Position numbers and translations under genes: made by a program. From Chloroflexota bacterium (GTDB lineage: Bacteria; Chloroflexota; Limnocylindria; Limnocylindrales; CSP1-4), in the NCBI GenBank assembly GCA_016191395.1, contig JACPOS010000019.1, positions 1-64,000 of the forward strand: DNA of 64,000 nt, read 5' to 3'. Below the pieces are notes generated by a model that was not told the DNA's origin, ran no database searches, and saw only the letters and a list, made by a program, of their open reading frames with translations. Shown here in pieces: positions 27,822 through 36,486 of the stretch (positions are counted from its first letter, which is position 1; each line of letters starts with the position of its first letter).

Positions 27822-28487
27822 CTACTTGCTCGTCTTCTTCGCCGCGGGCTTGGCGGCGGCCTTGGCTGCGGGCTTGGTCGCCGCCTTCGTGGCTGCGGGC
27901 TTCTTCGCCGCGGGCTTGGCGGCGGGCTTCGCCGCAGGCTTGGCCGCTGCCTTGGCAGCCGGCTTCGCAGCGGCCTTCGGTGCGGCTGCCGCAGCGGCCG
28001 GAGCGGCCTTCGCTGCCGCAGCGGCAGCAGCCTCGGCGCGCGCGGTCTTGCTCAGCGCGGTTCGGGCCTTGCCTGCGGCTGTCTGGGCGCCCTTCGCCTT
28101 GTCCGCCTTGCCGGCGGCGATGCGGGCCTTCGCAGCCTTCTGGGCGGCGGCCTTGCCGACGCTCTTGGTCTTGCCCTTCACGACGACGTTCGTACCGGCC
28201 AGGATGTCGTTGACCTTGATCGTGAGACGAGACTTGCGGCGCGCGGCCGCGTTCTTGTGGATCGCGCCGGTCTTGGCCGCGCGGTCAAGCGCGCTCATGG
28301 CCTCGGCGAGGCTGACCTGGGGATCCTGCGTGCCCGGGGTCGTCGCGACCTCGATCGCGGTGCGGACCATCGTCTTCGCCGTGGCGCGCCGGGGTCCGAG
28401 GACCTCATGTCGTCGCTCGGCGCTGCGGACGCGCTTGAGACCGCCCGGAGACCGGGCACCCGTCCACTTGCGGGGCGTTCTGGCCAA
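27822..28487 (-). CDS. rpsT: Ribosomal protein S20 with a long Ala/Lys/Pro C-terminal tail
   Basis: A 221-residue product. Residues 1-97 are S20: SAERRHEVLGPRRATAKTMV, then SLAEAMSALDRAAKTGAIHKNAAARRKSRL, which is strongly conserved. S20 binds 16S rRNA and is normally about 85-95 residues. Residues about 98-221 form a histone H1-like tail built from AKPAAK, AAAKPA and AAKK units. The TTG at 28487 has GAGAGG nine bases upstream; in-frame extension upstream shows no S20 similarity. The tail is uninterrupted, so it is real at the sequence level. It could bind nucleic acid or be cut off. Confidence 0.92.
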   Translation of the reverse strand: MARTPRKWTGARSPGGLKRVRSAERRHEVLGPRRATAKTMVRTAIEVATTPGTQDPQVSLAEAMSALDRAAKTGAIHKNAAARRKSRLTIKVNDILAGTNVVVKGKTKSVGKAAAQKAAKARIAAGKADKAKGAQTAAGKARTALSKTARAEAAAAAAAKAAPAAAAAAPKAAAKPAAKAAAKPAAKPAAKPAAKKPAATKAATKPAAKAAAKPAAKKTSK

Positions 28488-28629
28488 GTGTTGGAACCTC
28501 TCGTTCGACTTGGAGTCAGGTCGTCGGGCGCGAGTCGGGCGCCGGACGCGAACGCGGATGGTACCAGAGGCAGGGCCTGAGGTCAGCCGGCGGGGTCCGA
28601 CACTTCGGTAGACGCGCCAGAATGTCGCG

Positions 28630-29124
28630 ATGGCACAGAACATGGACGTCGTTCGCGGTCAGCTGATCGAGCCGCTCGAGGCGACGGGCGCGCACATGCC
28701 GTTCGAGGCTGCCGTCGCGGACTTCCCGGCGGAGGGCATCAACCGGCGAGTCCCGGAGTCCCCGTACACGCCGTGGCACCTGCTCGAGCACATCCGCATT
28801 GCGCAATGGGACATCCTCGACTACATCCGGAACCGCGCGTACCTGGCGCCGACGTGGCCCGACGAGTACTGGCCGGAGCGCGAAACGACCGCGACGCCCC
28901 AGGTGTTCGGCGAGACGATCGCCGCCTTCCAGCGGGATCGCGACGCGTTGCGCGATCTCGTTGCGGACCCAACGACCGACCTCTTCGCGGTGATACCGCG
29001 TACCCCCGGCCACACGATCTTCCGCGAGATCCGGATCCTCGGGGCACACAACGCGTACCACCTCGGCGAGTTCGCGATCCTGCGCCAGGTCATGGGCACG
29101 TGGCCGGCGAACCGGGCCGGCTGA
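28630..29124 (+). CDS. DinB-family (DinB_2-like) protein
   Basis: A 164-residue four-helix-bundle protein. The putative metal His residues lie in YTPWHLLEHIRIAQWDIL (His near 59 and 63) and in LGAHNAYHLGEF (His near 144 and 148). This arrangement fits the DinB/YfiT superfamily of metal-dependent thiol transferases or related enzymes. The usual roles are bacillithiol/mycothiol-dependent detoxification, but the substrate is unknown. It is divergent from rpsT, with 142 bases between the start codons. A CAGAAT element lies 6 bases before the ATG. Confidence 0.8.
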   Translation: MAQNMDVVRGQLIEPLEATGAHMPFEAAVADFPAEGINRRVPESPYTPWHLLEHIRIAQWDILDYIRNRAYLAPTWPDEYWPERETTATPQVFGETIAAFQRDRDALRDLVADPTTDLFAVIPRTPGHTIFREIRILGAHNAYHLGEFAILRQVMGTWPANRAG

Positions 29125-29172
29125 GCGGGTAGCCGCTCCCAGCCCCGCTCGGGCTGTCACACTCCCGGCTCG

Positions 29173-30048
29173 ATGGTTGCGATCCTCGGTGGCCTTGCCG
29201 CCGCCTGCTCGTGGGCCGTCGCCACCCTCGCGTCGTCCCGCTCCAGTCGAATGATCGGCCCGTGGTCCGTCCTCGGCTGGGTCATGGCGGTCGGGCTCGT
29301 CGTGGCGATCGTCCCGGCCCTGCTCGTCAAGCCCGTGGACCTCGACGCGCCCAAGCTGGCCGGGCTGATCGCGGTGGGGCTCTGCCAGAACATCGGCCTC
29401 CTGCTCGCCTACTACGCACTGCAGGTGGGCCGCGTGTCCATCGTGGCGCCGATCACGTCGACCGAGGGCGCCATGGCGGCCGTGCTGGCCGTCATCCTCG
29501 GCGAGCCCCTCGCGCTCCCCACCGCACTCGTGCTCGCCGTGATCGCCATCGGCGTGGTCATGGCGGCGGTGGAGCGGTCGCGCGATGACCGGGTAGTGGA
29601 TCCCGCCCGCACGGCCCGCGACCTTGCGCACCCCCAGCGCGCGATCCTCCTCGCCGTCGCGGCGGCCGTGGTGTTCTCGGTTGGGCTCGTCCTGTCGGGG
29701 CGGCTCGGTGCGGCGGGGATCCCGCCCCTGTGGGTGATCGTGGCGTCGCGCACCGTCGGCGTGCTGCTGATCGCGCTGCCGCTCGTGCTCACGCGGCGGG
29801 TCCAGCTGACGCGACCGGCGGTTCCTCTGGTCCTCCTCGCGGGGGTCCTGGAGGCGGTCGGCAGCGGGGTCTACGTCGTCGCGGCCAGCGTGGACATCGC
29901 CGTGGCGGCGGTGCTCTCGTCGCAGTTCGCCGCGATCGTCGCCGTCGGCGGGTTCGTGCTCTTCGGCGAGCGACTGCAGCGGATCCAGGTCGCGGGCGTG
30001 GTCCTCATCGCGGTCGGAGTGACGATCCTCTCCGCGGTCTCCGGCTAG
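29173..30048 (+). CDS. EamA/DMT-family transporter
   Basis: A 291-residue membrane protein with ten predicted helices in two repeats of five. The first covers residues 1-135 (MVAILGGLAAACSWAVATLAS..VSIVAPITSTEGAMAAVLAVIL). The second runs from about 155 (AILLAVAAAVVFSVGLVLSG..VAAVLSSQFAAIVAVGGFVLFGERL). Both contain the EamA hallmark of a P/S-rich helix followed by a conserved Glu (GEPLALP; GERLQRIQ). It is probably a metabolite exporter; the substrate cannot be told. It stands alone, 48 bases after the DinB gene. Confidence 0.85.
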   Translation: MVAILGGLAAACSWAVATLASSRSSRMIGPWSVLGWVMAVGLVVAIVPALLVKPVDLDAPKLAGLIAVGLCQNIGLLLAYYALQVGRVSIVAPITSTEGAMAAVLAVILGEPLALPTALVLAVIAIGVVMAAVERSRDDRVVDPARTARDLAHPQRAILLAVAAAVVFSVGLVLSGRLGAAGIPPLWVIVASRTVGVLLIALPLVLTRRVQLTRPAVPLVLLAGVLEAVGSGVYVVAASVDIAVAAVLSSQFAAIVAVGGFVLFGERLQRIQVAGVVLIAVGVTILSAVSG

Positions 30049-30107
30049 GGAGGAGCCGTGCCTCGCGATAGAGTCCGGGCCTTGACCACGAACGAGGAGT
30101 GAGGGGA

Positions 30108-30464
30108 ATGCTTCGACCCGAGGACGCCTACGGGCTCTATTCGCAAGCCTGGAATGATCCAGACCGCGCCGGTAGCCTCCTCGAGGAGTGCTGGGCGCAG
30201 GACGGCATCTATGCCGACGACGAGGTGCCGGATGGCGTCGTCGGACGTGCGGCACTCGTGGAGCTGATCGTGGCGACCCACCAGGCTCTGCCGGGCTTCC
30301 GCGTCTGGGAGACCAGCACGCCAAGGTTGCTCGCCGGTCGTCTTGGGCTGACGTGGTCGCAGGAGGGTGGAGACCCGCCAGAGTCGTTGGCCGGGACCGA
30401 TGTCATCGAGTTCGCGCCGGACGGGCGCATTGCGCGGGTGACCGGCGTGCTTGCCAACGCCTGA
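30108..30464 (+). CDS. SnoaL-like (NTF2-fold) protein
   Basis: A 118-residue protein. The pattern YGLYSQAWNDPDRAGSLLEECWAQDGIYAD at the N-terminus and DVIEFAPDGRIARVTGVL at the C-terminus is typical of SnoaL-like NTF2-fold proteins, which include isomerases, hydrolases and many small uncharacterised proteins. The ATG has GAGGAG eight bases upstream; a GTG at 30099 would overlap that site. No catalytic residues can be assigned with certainty. Confidence 0.75.
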   Translation: MLRPEDAYGLYSQAWNDPDRAGSLLEECWAQDGIYADDEVPDGVVGRAALVELIVATHQALPGFRVWETSTPRLLAGRLGLTWSQEGGDPPESLAGTDVIEFAPDGRIARVTGVLANA

Positions 30465-30507
30465 AGGGCTTCATGACGGACGGAGTCGGAAGACGGCTGG
30501 GCTCCGA

Positions 30508-30555
30508 TAGACTCCGGCCCCGTGACCATCCCCCAGTCGAGACTGCGCAACTGCT
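30508..30555 (+). pseudogene. Decayed duplicate of the lepA promoter and first codons
   Basis: Bases 30508-30552 align without gaps to 31431-31475, the -10 element and first codons of lepA, with 37 of 45 positions identical. The frame reads VTIPQSRLRNC and then TAG, against [11 protein letters not shown] in lepA. Four of five codon changes are synonymous, which suggests divergence while the copy was still coding. A further GATCATCG match lies just beyond. The fragment and the real lepA flank the lactonase gene as direct repeats about 923 bases apart. Confidence 0.75.
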
Positions 30556-30606
30556 AGCTGCGATCATCGATTCGACCGGGCCTCTGGCGCCGCGATGCCG
30601 CGCCGG

Positions 30607-31368
30607 TCAGCGAAGGCTGGCCGGGAACCGCGGGAGCGAGGCCTGATCCGCCGGCGAGTGCTGGATGATCACGCGAGCGCCGGTCTCGGCGACGAGCGCC
30701 TCGACCCGGTCCATCGAGGCGAGGGTCTGGGCGCGATCCGTGTTGAAGGTCGGCTGCCGTCGATGTGTGCGGCTCTCGGCCAGATGCCAGAGGTCGCCCG
30801 ACAGGAGGATCGGCCCGGCTTCGGCCAGACGGACGAGCAGGACCGTGTGGCCGGGTGTGTGGCCGGGGGCCTGGATGATGACAATCGATCCGTCCCCGAA
30901 GACATCGTGGTCGTCGGTGATCAGTCGCGTCTCCGCGGTCTCCAGAGCGCCGTAATCGTCCATCGCCGGGGTAGCGCGAGCCTCGTCATCGAACATGATC
31001 TCGCGCTCGACCGGATTGACGATCCACGTCGATCCGAAGAACAGGCCGCCGTTGCCCGAGTGGTCCCAATGGCCGTGCGAAACCGACAGGAACCGGATGT
31101 CGCCGGGCGCCAGCCTGATCGTCGCCAGCTGGTCCACGAGGCTTGGGCCCGGGGTCGCCCACGCACCGAGGTCCGTTCGGGTCTGTGACATGCCCGTGTC
31201 CCACATCAGGTCGCCGAGCGGATGCCGAACGAGAAAGCATGGGACCGGCATCTCGAGCGTCCGGCCTGCATAGGCACCGTCGTCGGACATCTCGGCTGCG
31301 TCGGCGCCGGTCGCAAGAATTCGGCCGCCGTCGAGGGCGAACAGACGGATCTCGTCGGACGGCGCCAT
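30607..31368 (-). CDS. Metallo-beta-lactamase fold hydrolase, N-acyl-homoserine lactonase type
   Basis: A 253-residue protein from the ATG at 31368; an in-frame ATG at 31386 is also possible and neither has a clear ribosome site. The dinuclear metal motif is HGHWDH (98-103), followed by GHTPGHTVLL, SGDLWH (bridging Asp) and IIQHS, the order seen in AttM/AiiA-like lactonases. These open the lactone ring of acyl-homoserine lactones, but paralogues with other lactone or ester substrates are common. It is encoded opposite to its neighbours between a decayed lepA start and the true lepA, suggesting insertion. Confidence 0.8.
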   Translation of the reverse strand: MAPSDEIRLFALDGGRILATGADAAEMSDDGAYAGRTLEMPVPCFLVRHPLGDLMWDTGMSQTRTDLGAWATPGPSLVDQLATIRLAPGDIRFLSVSHGHWDHSGNGGLFFGSTWIVNPVEREIMFDDEARATPAMDDYGALETAETRLITDDHDVFGDGSIVIIQAPGHTPGHTVLLVRLAEAGPILLSGDLWHLAESRTHRRQPTFNTDRAQTLASMDRVEALVAETGARVIIQHSPADQASLPRFPASLR

Positions 31369-31444
31369 TGCGGGTGAGCATGGCATGTCGAGAGGCACGT
31401 GACATGCGCCGGGTAGACCGTCCCCTCCCGTAGACTCCGCCTCC

Positions 31445-33256
31445 GTGACAATCCCGCAAGCACGACTGCGCAACTTCTCGATCATCGCCCACATCGACCA
31501 CGGCAAGTCGACGCTGGCCGATCGATTGCTGGAGCTCACGCACGCCATCGACCCGCGGCAGATGACGAGCCAGGTCCTGGACTCCATGGACCTGGAGCGC
31601 GAGAAGGGGATCACGATCAAGGCGCGCGCGGTGCGGCTGGAGCACACCGCGAACGACGGGCTGGTCTACGGCCTGAACCTGATCGACACGCCCGGGCACG
31701 TCGACTTCGCCTACGAGGTCAGCCACAGCCTCCAGGCGTGCGAAGGCGCCATCCTCGTCGTCGACGCCGCGCAGGGCATCGAGGCCCAGACGCTCGCGAA
31801 CGTCCACCTCGCCCTCCGCGAGGGGCTGACGATCATCCCCGTCCTCAACAAGATCGACCTGCCCTCCGCCCAGCCGGACGTCGTCATGGACGAACTGGAG
31901 AACGCCCTCGCGATCCCGCGCGAGGAGGTGCTCCTCGTGTCGGCCAAGGAGGGCACGGGCGTGCCGGCGCTGCTCCAGGCGATCGTCGATCGGATTCCGC
32001 CGCCGAAGGGAGATCCGAAGGCGCCGCTCCAGGCGCTCGTGTTCGACTCGCACTACGACCAGTACAAGGGTGTCGTGGTCTACATCCGGCTCGCGGCAGG
32101 GACCCTCCACGACCACGACCGGGTGCGGCTGATGGCGTCGGGCGCCGAGGCCGAGCTGATCGAGATGGGCTACTTCCGGCCGGCGCTCGTGCCGGTGCCG
32201 CTGCTGACGGCAGGCGAGGTGGGCTACGTCGCGACCGGGCTCAAGAACGTCCGCGAGGCGCAGGTCGGCGACACGATCACCTCGGCGGATGCGCCGGCCG
32301 GCGCGCCCCTCCCGGGCTACCAGGAGGCGAAGAGCCTCGTGTTCGCCGGGATCTACCCGGTGAGCGGGGAGGACTACCCGCTGCTCCGCGACGCCATCGA
32401 GAAGCTGCACCTCAACGATGCCTCGTTCACCTTCGAGCCGGAGAGCTCGGTGGCGCTGGGGTTCGGGTTCCGCTGCGGCTTCCTGGGCCTGCTCCACATG
32501 GAGATCGTCCAGGAGCGGCTGGAGCGAGAGTTCTCGCTGGACCTCATCGCGTCCGCCCCGTCGGTGGAGTACGAAGTGCTCCGAATCAACGGCGGCGCAC
32601 CGATTCGCGTCGACAACCCGTCCAAGCTCCCGTCGATCGGCGAGATCGAGGAGATTCGCGAACCGTGGGTCCAGCTGTCCGTGGTCACACCGTCGTCGTA
32701 TATCGGGGCGTTGATGGAGCTTTCGACCAACCGTCGCGGCAGCTTCGTGGGCCTGGAGTACCTGGACCCCACCCGCGTCCTGATGAAGTTCGAGCTGCCG
32801 CTCGCCGAGTTGATCGTCGACTACTACGACCAGCTCAAGACCCGGACCGCGGGCTACGCCTCCATGGACTACGAGGAGATCGGCTATCGCGCGGCGAACC
32901 TCGTCCGGCTGGACGTGCTCGTGGCCGGCGAACCGGTGGATGCCCTGTCGATGATCGTCCACCGCGACAACGCCACGAAGCTGGGGCGGACGCTGGTGGG
33001 CCGCCTGCGCCAGCTGATCCCGCGCCAGATGTTCGAGGTGCCCATTCAGGCCGCCATCGGGTCGAACGTCATCGCCCGGGAAACGGTGCGCGCCATGAGC
33101 AAGAACGTGCTGGCCAAGTGTTACGGTGGCGACATCACCCGGAAGCGAAAGCTGCTCGAGAAGCAGAAGGAAGGAAAGCGCCGCATGAAGCGGGTCGGGT
33201 CCGTGGAGATCCCGCAGGAGGCCTTCCTCGCCATGCTCCGAACAGACGAGTCATGA
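31445..33256 (+). CDS. lepA: Elongation factor 4 (LepA), ribosome back-translocase GTPase
   Basis: A 603-residue translational GTPase, normal length. The GTP site is complete: [11 protein letters not shown] (G1), a G2/switch region in [17 protein letters not shown] (G3) and NKIDLPSA (G4). EF-G-like domains III and V follow, and then the LepA-specific C-terminal domain with [29 protein letters not shown]. The GTG lies 8 bases after a TAGACT -10 element and has no ribosome site, so the mRNA is probably leaderless. The CPBP gene begins 19 bases after its stop. Confidence 0.97.
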   Translation: MTIPQARLRNFSIIAHIDHGKSTLADRLLELTHAIDPRQMTSQVLDSMDLEREKGITIKARAVRLEHTANDGLVYGLNLIDTPGHVDFAYEVSHSLQACEGAILVVDAAQGIEAQTLANVHLALREGLTIIPVLNKIDLPSAQPDVVMDELENALAIPREEVLLVSAKEGTGVPALLQAIVDRIPPPKGDPKAPLQALVFDSHYDQYKGVVVYIRLAAGTLHDHDRVRLMASGAEAELIEMGYFRPALVPVPLLTAGEVGYVATGLKNVREAQVGDTITSADAPAGAPLPGYQEAKSLVFAGIYPVSGEDYPLLRDAIEKLHLNDASFTFEPESSVALGFGFRCGFLGLLHMEIVQERLEREFSLDLIASAPSVEYEVLRINGGAPIRVDNPSKLPSIGEIEEIREPWVQLSVVTPSSYIGALMELSTNRRGSFVGLEYLDPTRVLMKFELPLAELIVDYYDQLKTRTAGYASMDYEEIGYRAANLVRLDVLVAGEPVDALSMIVHRDNATKLGRTLVGRLRQLIPRQMFEVPIQAAIGSNVIARETVRAMSKNVLAKCYGGDITRKRKLLEKQKEGKRRMKRVGSVEIPQEAFLAMLRTDES

Positions 33257-33275
33257 CGCCGCCGGTCGCCTCCCG

Positions 33276-34025
33276 ATGATCACCGACCTTCGCGTCCTCG
33301 TCGGCCTGGGCCTCACGCTGCTGCTGGTCATGCTCCGGATCGAGGCGTCGCGCTTCGGCGCCGCCGAGTACGACGAGCCGATCGGCGGCCGGCGCCCGTC
33401 GCTCCTCCGCCGGCTCGGCTGGTACATCGTGGGCGTGGGCGGGGTGCTGGCGCTGCTGTTCGTCAACCCGTATTCGGAGAGCTCGCTCCACCTGCAGGTC
33501 GGCGAGCCGTCCGGGATCCTGATCGCGCTGCTCCTTGGCGGCCTCGGGGTGGGCCAGGCCATCGCGATCGCCTGGTACCACTACCGGCGGCTGCGGTTTC
33601 CGGACGTGGCGGCGTATCCGGGCGCGCTTGTCAACGAGATCCTGACCGCGTTCATCGACGAGGCCGTCTTCCGCGGCGCGGTGCTCGGCTACTTCCTGTG
33701 GGCCGGCGCGCCCGCGAACCTCGCGATCGTTGGCCAGGCCGTCGTGTACGTGCTCGCGACACGCCTCGGGGCCCCCGGCCGGGATCGGTACATGCTCCTC
33801 GTCGCCGCGGCCATCGGGCTGCTCGGCGGCTGGGCGACGCTCGCCACCAGCGGCATCGGCGCGTCGTTCGTGGGCCACGCGGTGACGCGCGTGGCGGTGT
33901 TCGTAACCACCGGCCACGCGGGACAGCCGCCGGCGCGCGGGGCCGAGATCGAGGATGTCGAGCGACGCCGGCGCACGCCCGAGGGCTGGAGCGTCGTCGA
34001 CCGGAGCGGCGTCCGGGACCGGTGA
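33276..34025 (+). CDS. CPBP-family (Abi) intramembrane protease-like protein
   Basis: A 249-residue membrane protein with about seven helices. The CPBP motif 1, usually EExxxR, reads DEAVFR (Asp128, Glu129, Arg133) in FIDEAVFRGAVLGYF. Motif 2 is FVGH with His201. The Glu-to-Asp change at the first position could alter catalysis. CPBP proteins process prenylated or other membrane peptides in some systems; no substrate candidate is adjacent. It lies between lepA and hemW, overlapping the latter by GTGA, so it is part of that operon. Confidence 0.7.
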   Translation: MITDLRVLVGLGLTLLLVMLRIEASRFGAAEYDEPIGGRRPSLLRRLGWYIVGVGGVLALLFVNPYSESSLHLQVGEPSGILIALLLGGLGVGQAIAIAWYHYRRLRFPDVAAYPGALVNEILTAFIDEAVFRGAVLGYFLWAGAPANLAIVGQAVVYVLATRLGAPGRDRYMLLVAAAIGLLGGWATLATSGIGASFVGHAVTRVAVFVTTGHAGQPPARGAEIEDVERRRRTPEGWSVVDRSGVRDR

Positions 34026-35299
34026 GCCTGCCCCCGGACGGGGAAGCCGCCCCCACGGGGGATCTCGGGTGGGGCGCCGTGGCGCCCGTCGGCCTGTACC
34101 TGCACATCCCGTTCTGCGTCTCGCACTGTCCGTACTGCGACTTCGTGGTCGTTGCGGGCCGGGAGGCGCGGGGGCCGGCGAACCGCATCGCGTCCTTCGT
34201 TCGTGCTCTGGAGCAGGAGCTCGACCTGCGCGCCGATGCCCTCGACAGGCACTGGGGGCCGCCCGGCACCGCCGCGCGACCCCTGCTGGACACGGTCTAC
34301 CTCGGGGGCGGGACCCCGAGCCTCCTCCCGACGAATTCGATCGCGCGGCTGCTCGCGCTGGTCCGCTCCCGATTCGGCGTCGCGGACGGCGCCGAGGTGA
34401 CGCTGGAGGTCAACCCCGGGGCGGACGAACGAGGCGATGCCGGCGCGATTCGGGCGGCGGGCGTGACGCGCCTGTCCATCGGCGCGCAGAGCCTTGATCC
34501 GAAGGAGCTGCGAACGCTTGGTCGCCGCCATTCGCCGGACGATGTCGCCGAGACCGTCCGGGCGGCGCGCGCGTCCGGGCTCGCCTCGGTGAGCCTGGAC
34601 CTCCTGTACGACATCCCCGGCGCGACGCTGGAGTCCTGGGCGGCGACGCTCGACACAGCTCTAGCCCTGGTGCCGGACCACCTGTCGCTGTATGCCCTGA
34701 CGCTTGACGATCCCGATGCCGAGGGCATCACGGGCCCGGGCGGCGACCACCTGCCGGTCTCGGCAGGCGCCCGCCGGTGGCGCGACCAGGCGCGCCGCGG
34801 CCAGGACGACGATCGAGCCGCCGCGATGTACGAGCTCGCGGACCGGCGCCTCGCCGCTGCCGGGTTCGCCTGGTACGAGATCAGCAACTGGGCCCGCCCA
34901 GGCCATCGCTCCCGGCACAACCTTGCCTACTGGGAGGGTCGCGCGTGGGAGGCGGCTGGACCCGGCGCCCACGCGTTCGATGGGCGGACGCGGCGATGGA
35001 ACGCGGCGAGGCTGGATGGCTACATCGCCGCACTCACGCCGAGCGACGGATCCGCGCCCCGGCTCCCGCCGGGCTTACAGGAGCCGGTGACGGCCTCCGG
35101 GCGCGAAGCGGAATCCGCGATCCTTGCCCTGCGGACGAGCATGGGCCTGCCGCCATCTGCGTTGGATCGGCCTGCGCTTGGTCCCACCCTGACCTGGGCG
35201 CTCGAAGCCGGGCTCCTCGAGCCCACGCGAGATGACCGGCTCGTGCTTACCCTGGCCGGCCGGCTCCTGTCGAACGAGGTGTTCGTTCGGCTGGTCTGA
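34022..35299 (+). CDS. hemW: HemW, radical-SAM heme chaperone
   Basis: A 425-residue radical SAM protein. The cluster motif is CVSHCPYC (Cys32, Cys36, Cys39) followed by DF. YLGGGTPSLL, LEVNPG and RLSIGAQSLDPKELRTLGRRH are HemW/HemN hallmarks. HemW lacks the extra N-terminal Cys context of true coproporphyrinogen oxidase and is thought to insert heme. Its place beside lepA and hrcA supports HemW over HemN. The GTG overlaps the CPBP stop. The C-terminal winged helix (LEAGLLEPTRDDRLVLTLAGRLLSNEVF) is complete. Confidence 0.92.
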   Translation: MSLPPDGEAAPTGDLGWGAVAPVGLYLHIPFCVSHCPYCDFVVVAGREARGPANRIASFVRALEQELDLRADALDRHWGPPGTAARPLLDTVYLGGGTPSLLPTNSIARLLALVRSRFGVADGAEVTLEVNPGADERGDAGAIRAAGVTRLSIGAQSLDPKELRTLGRRHSPDDVAETVRAARASGLASVSLDLLYDIPGATLESWAATLDTALALVPDHLSLYALTLDDPDAEGITGPGGDHLPVSAGARRWRDQARRGQDDDRAAAMYELADRRLAAAGFAWYEISNWARPGHRSRHNLAYWEGRAWEAAGPGAHAFDGRTRRWNAARLDGYIAALTPSDGSAPRLPPGLQEPVTASGREAESAILALRTSMGLPPSALDRPALGPTLTWALEAGLLEPTRDDRLVLTLAGRLLSNEVFVRLV

Positions 35300-35304
35300 G
35301 CGCG

Positions 35305-35333
35305 TTGACACTCCCGGTGCCTCGGGCTACGAT
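35305..35333 (+). promoter_or_regulatory. Sigma-A promoter of the hrcA-grpE-dnaK operon
   Basis: TTGACA (35305-35310) and TACGAT (35328-35333) with a 17-base spacer form a near-consensus promoter directly upstream of the CIRCE operator. The predicted transcript start, around 35340, lies just before CIRCE, the classic class I heat-shock arrangement. Confidence 0.9.
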
Positions 35334-35346
35334 CCTCAGCACCGCG

Positions 35347-35373
35347 TTAGCACTCTGGCATGGAGAGTGCTAA
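35347..35373 (+). promoter_or_regulatory. CIRCE operator for HrcA
   Basis: TTAGCACTC (35347-35355), 9-base spacer, GAGTGCTAA (35365-35373): a perfect match to the CIRCE consensus. HrcA encoded just downstream would bind here and repress its own operon until heat shock. No second CIRCE is seen before dnaJ at 47730. Confidence 0.97.
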
Positions 35374-35403
35374 CCGACCGCACAGAAATCGGGAGACTCG
35401 GCC

Positions 35404-36468
35404 TTGGCGCGTCGGATCCGTCGCTCCACCGGCCCCCTGGACCTTCGCGCACAGGCGATCCTCCGGGCCGTCATCGAGGAATACGTCACCACCGCCACGC
35501 CGGTCGGCAGCCAGGCGCTCGTCGATCGGTACCGGCTCGGCGTGTCCAGCGCCACCGTGCGCAACGTCCTCGCGGAGCTGGAGCTCGCCGGCCTCCTGGA
35601 CCACCCGCACACCTCGGCGGGCCGCATTCCCACGGACGCCGGCTACCGCTGGTACGTCGAGTCGATCATCGACTACGCGCCGCTCCCCCAGGTTGAGCAG
35701 TTGATGATCCGCCATCAGTTCGGGCAGGTGGAGTTCGCGAGCGAGCACTGGTTCCGCCTCGCGGCATCCACCATCGCCGGGCTCACGCATGCGGCCGGCC
35801 TCGCGACGCCGGCCAAGCCAGCCGCAGCGCGCGTACGCCGCGTGGACCTCGTCTCGATCAACGACCACATGGCGAGCCTCGTCGTCGTGCTCCGCGAGGG
35901 CTCCGTCAAGCAGTCGCTCGTGACCCTCTCGACGGTGGAGGACCAGTCGGCGCTGACCCTCGTCGCCGCGGTCCTCAACTCGCTCGTCCACGACGCGACC
36001 GCCGATCAGGCGGAGACCGCGCTGTCGCACCTGGACCCGGCCCTCCCGCACGTGGACCTCATCGCCCGGGTCGGTGAGCGCCTGGTTCGCCTCCTCGCGG
36101 ACTACGACCGGGCCGCGGTGGAGGAGGTCTTCAGCGACGGACTCCTGAACGTGATGGGCGCCCCGGAGTTCGCGGACAGCGAGAAGCTCCGGCGCGTCTT
36201 CACCGCACTGGAGAACCGCGCATACCTGGGCGAGCTCGTCGGCAACGTGGCCGCGTCGGGCGTCGTCACGGTGTACATCGGCCACGAGAACCAGCCGCCG
36301 GACATGCGCGAGGTCGCTCTGGTGCTGGCGCCGTACGGCCGCCGCGACCGGGCCGTCGGCGTGGTCGGCGTGCTCGGGCCTACGCGGCTCGCCTATTCCG
36401 AGGCCATCGGCACGGTTCGCTTCGTATCCGGGCTCATGAACGAGCTCGTGGACCACCTCTACAACTGA
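35404..36468 (+). CDS. hrcA: Heat-inducible repressor HrcA
   Basis: A 354-residue repressor. The winged-helix domain (about residues 10-85) includes EEYVTTATPVGSQALVDRYRLGVSSATVRNVLAELE and TSAGRIPTDAGYRWYV, typical of HrcA. The C-terminal GAF-like dimerisation domain follows, with TVYIGHENQPPDMREVALVL and GVVGVLGPTRLAYSEAI near the end. The TTG start has GGGAGA eight bases upstream and lies 30 bases after CIRCE. It is the first gene of the hrcA-grpE-dnaK operon and thus autoregulated. Confidence 0.96.
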   Translation: MARRIRRSTGPLDLRAQAILRAVIEEYVTTATPVGSQALVDRYRLGVSSATVRNVLAELELAGLLDHPHTSAGRIPTDAGYRWYVESIIDYAPLPQVEQLMIRHQFGQVEFASEHWFRLAASTIAGLTHAAGLATPAKPAAARVRRVDLVSINDHMASLVVVLREGSVKQSLVTLSTVEDQSALTLVAAVLNSLVHDATADQAETALSHLDPALPHVDLIARVGERLVRLLADYDRAAVEEVFSDGLLNVMGAPEFADSEKLRRVFTALENRAYLGELVGNVAASGVVTVYIGHENQPPDMREVALVLAPYGRRDRAVGVVGVLGPTRLAYSEAIGTVRFVSGLMNELVDHLYN

Positions 36469-36486
36469 TCGGGGACTGAGTTCGAC

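Noticed and set aside
27753-28580. Gly/Leu-rich plus-strand frame opposite rpsT
   Set aside because: It mirrors the Ala/Lys repeats of the S20 tail on the other strand and has no independent support.
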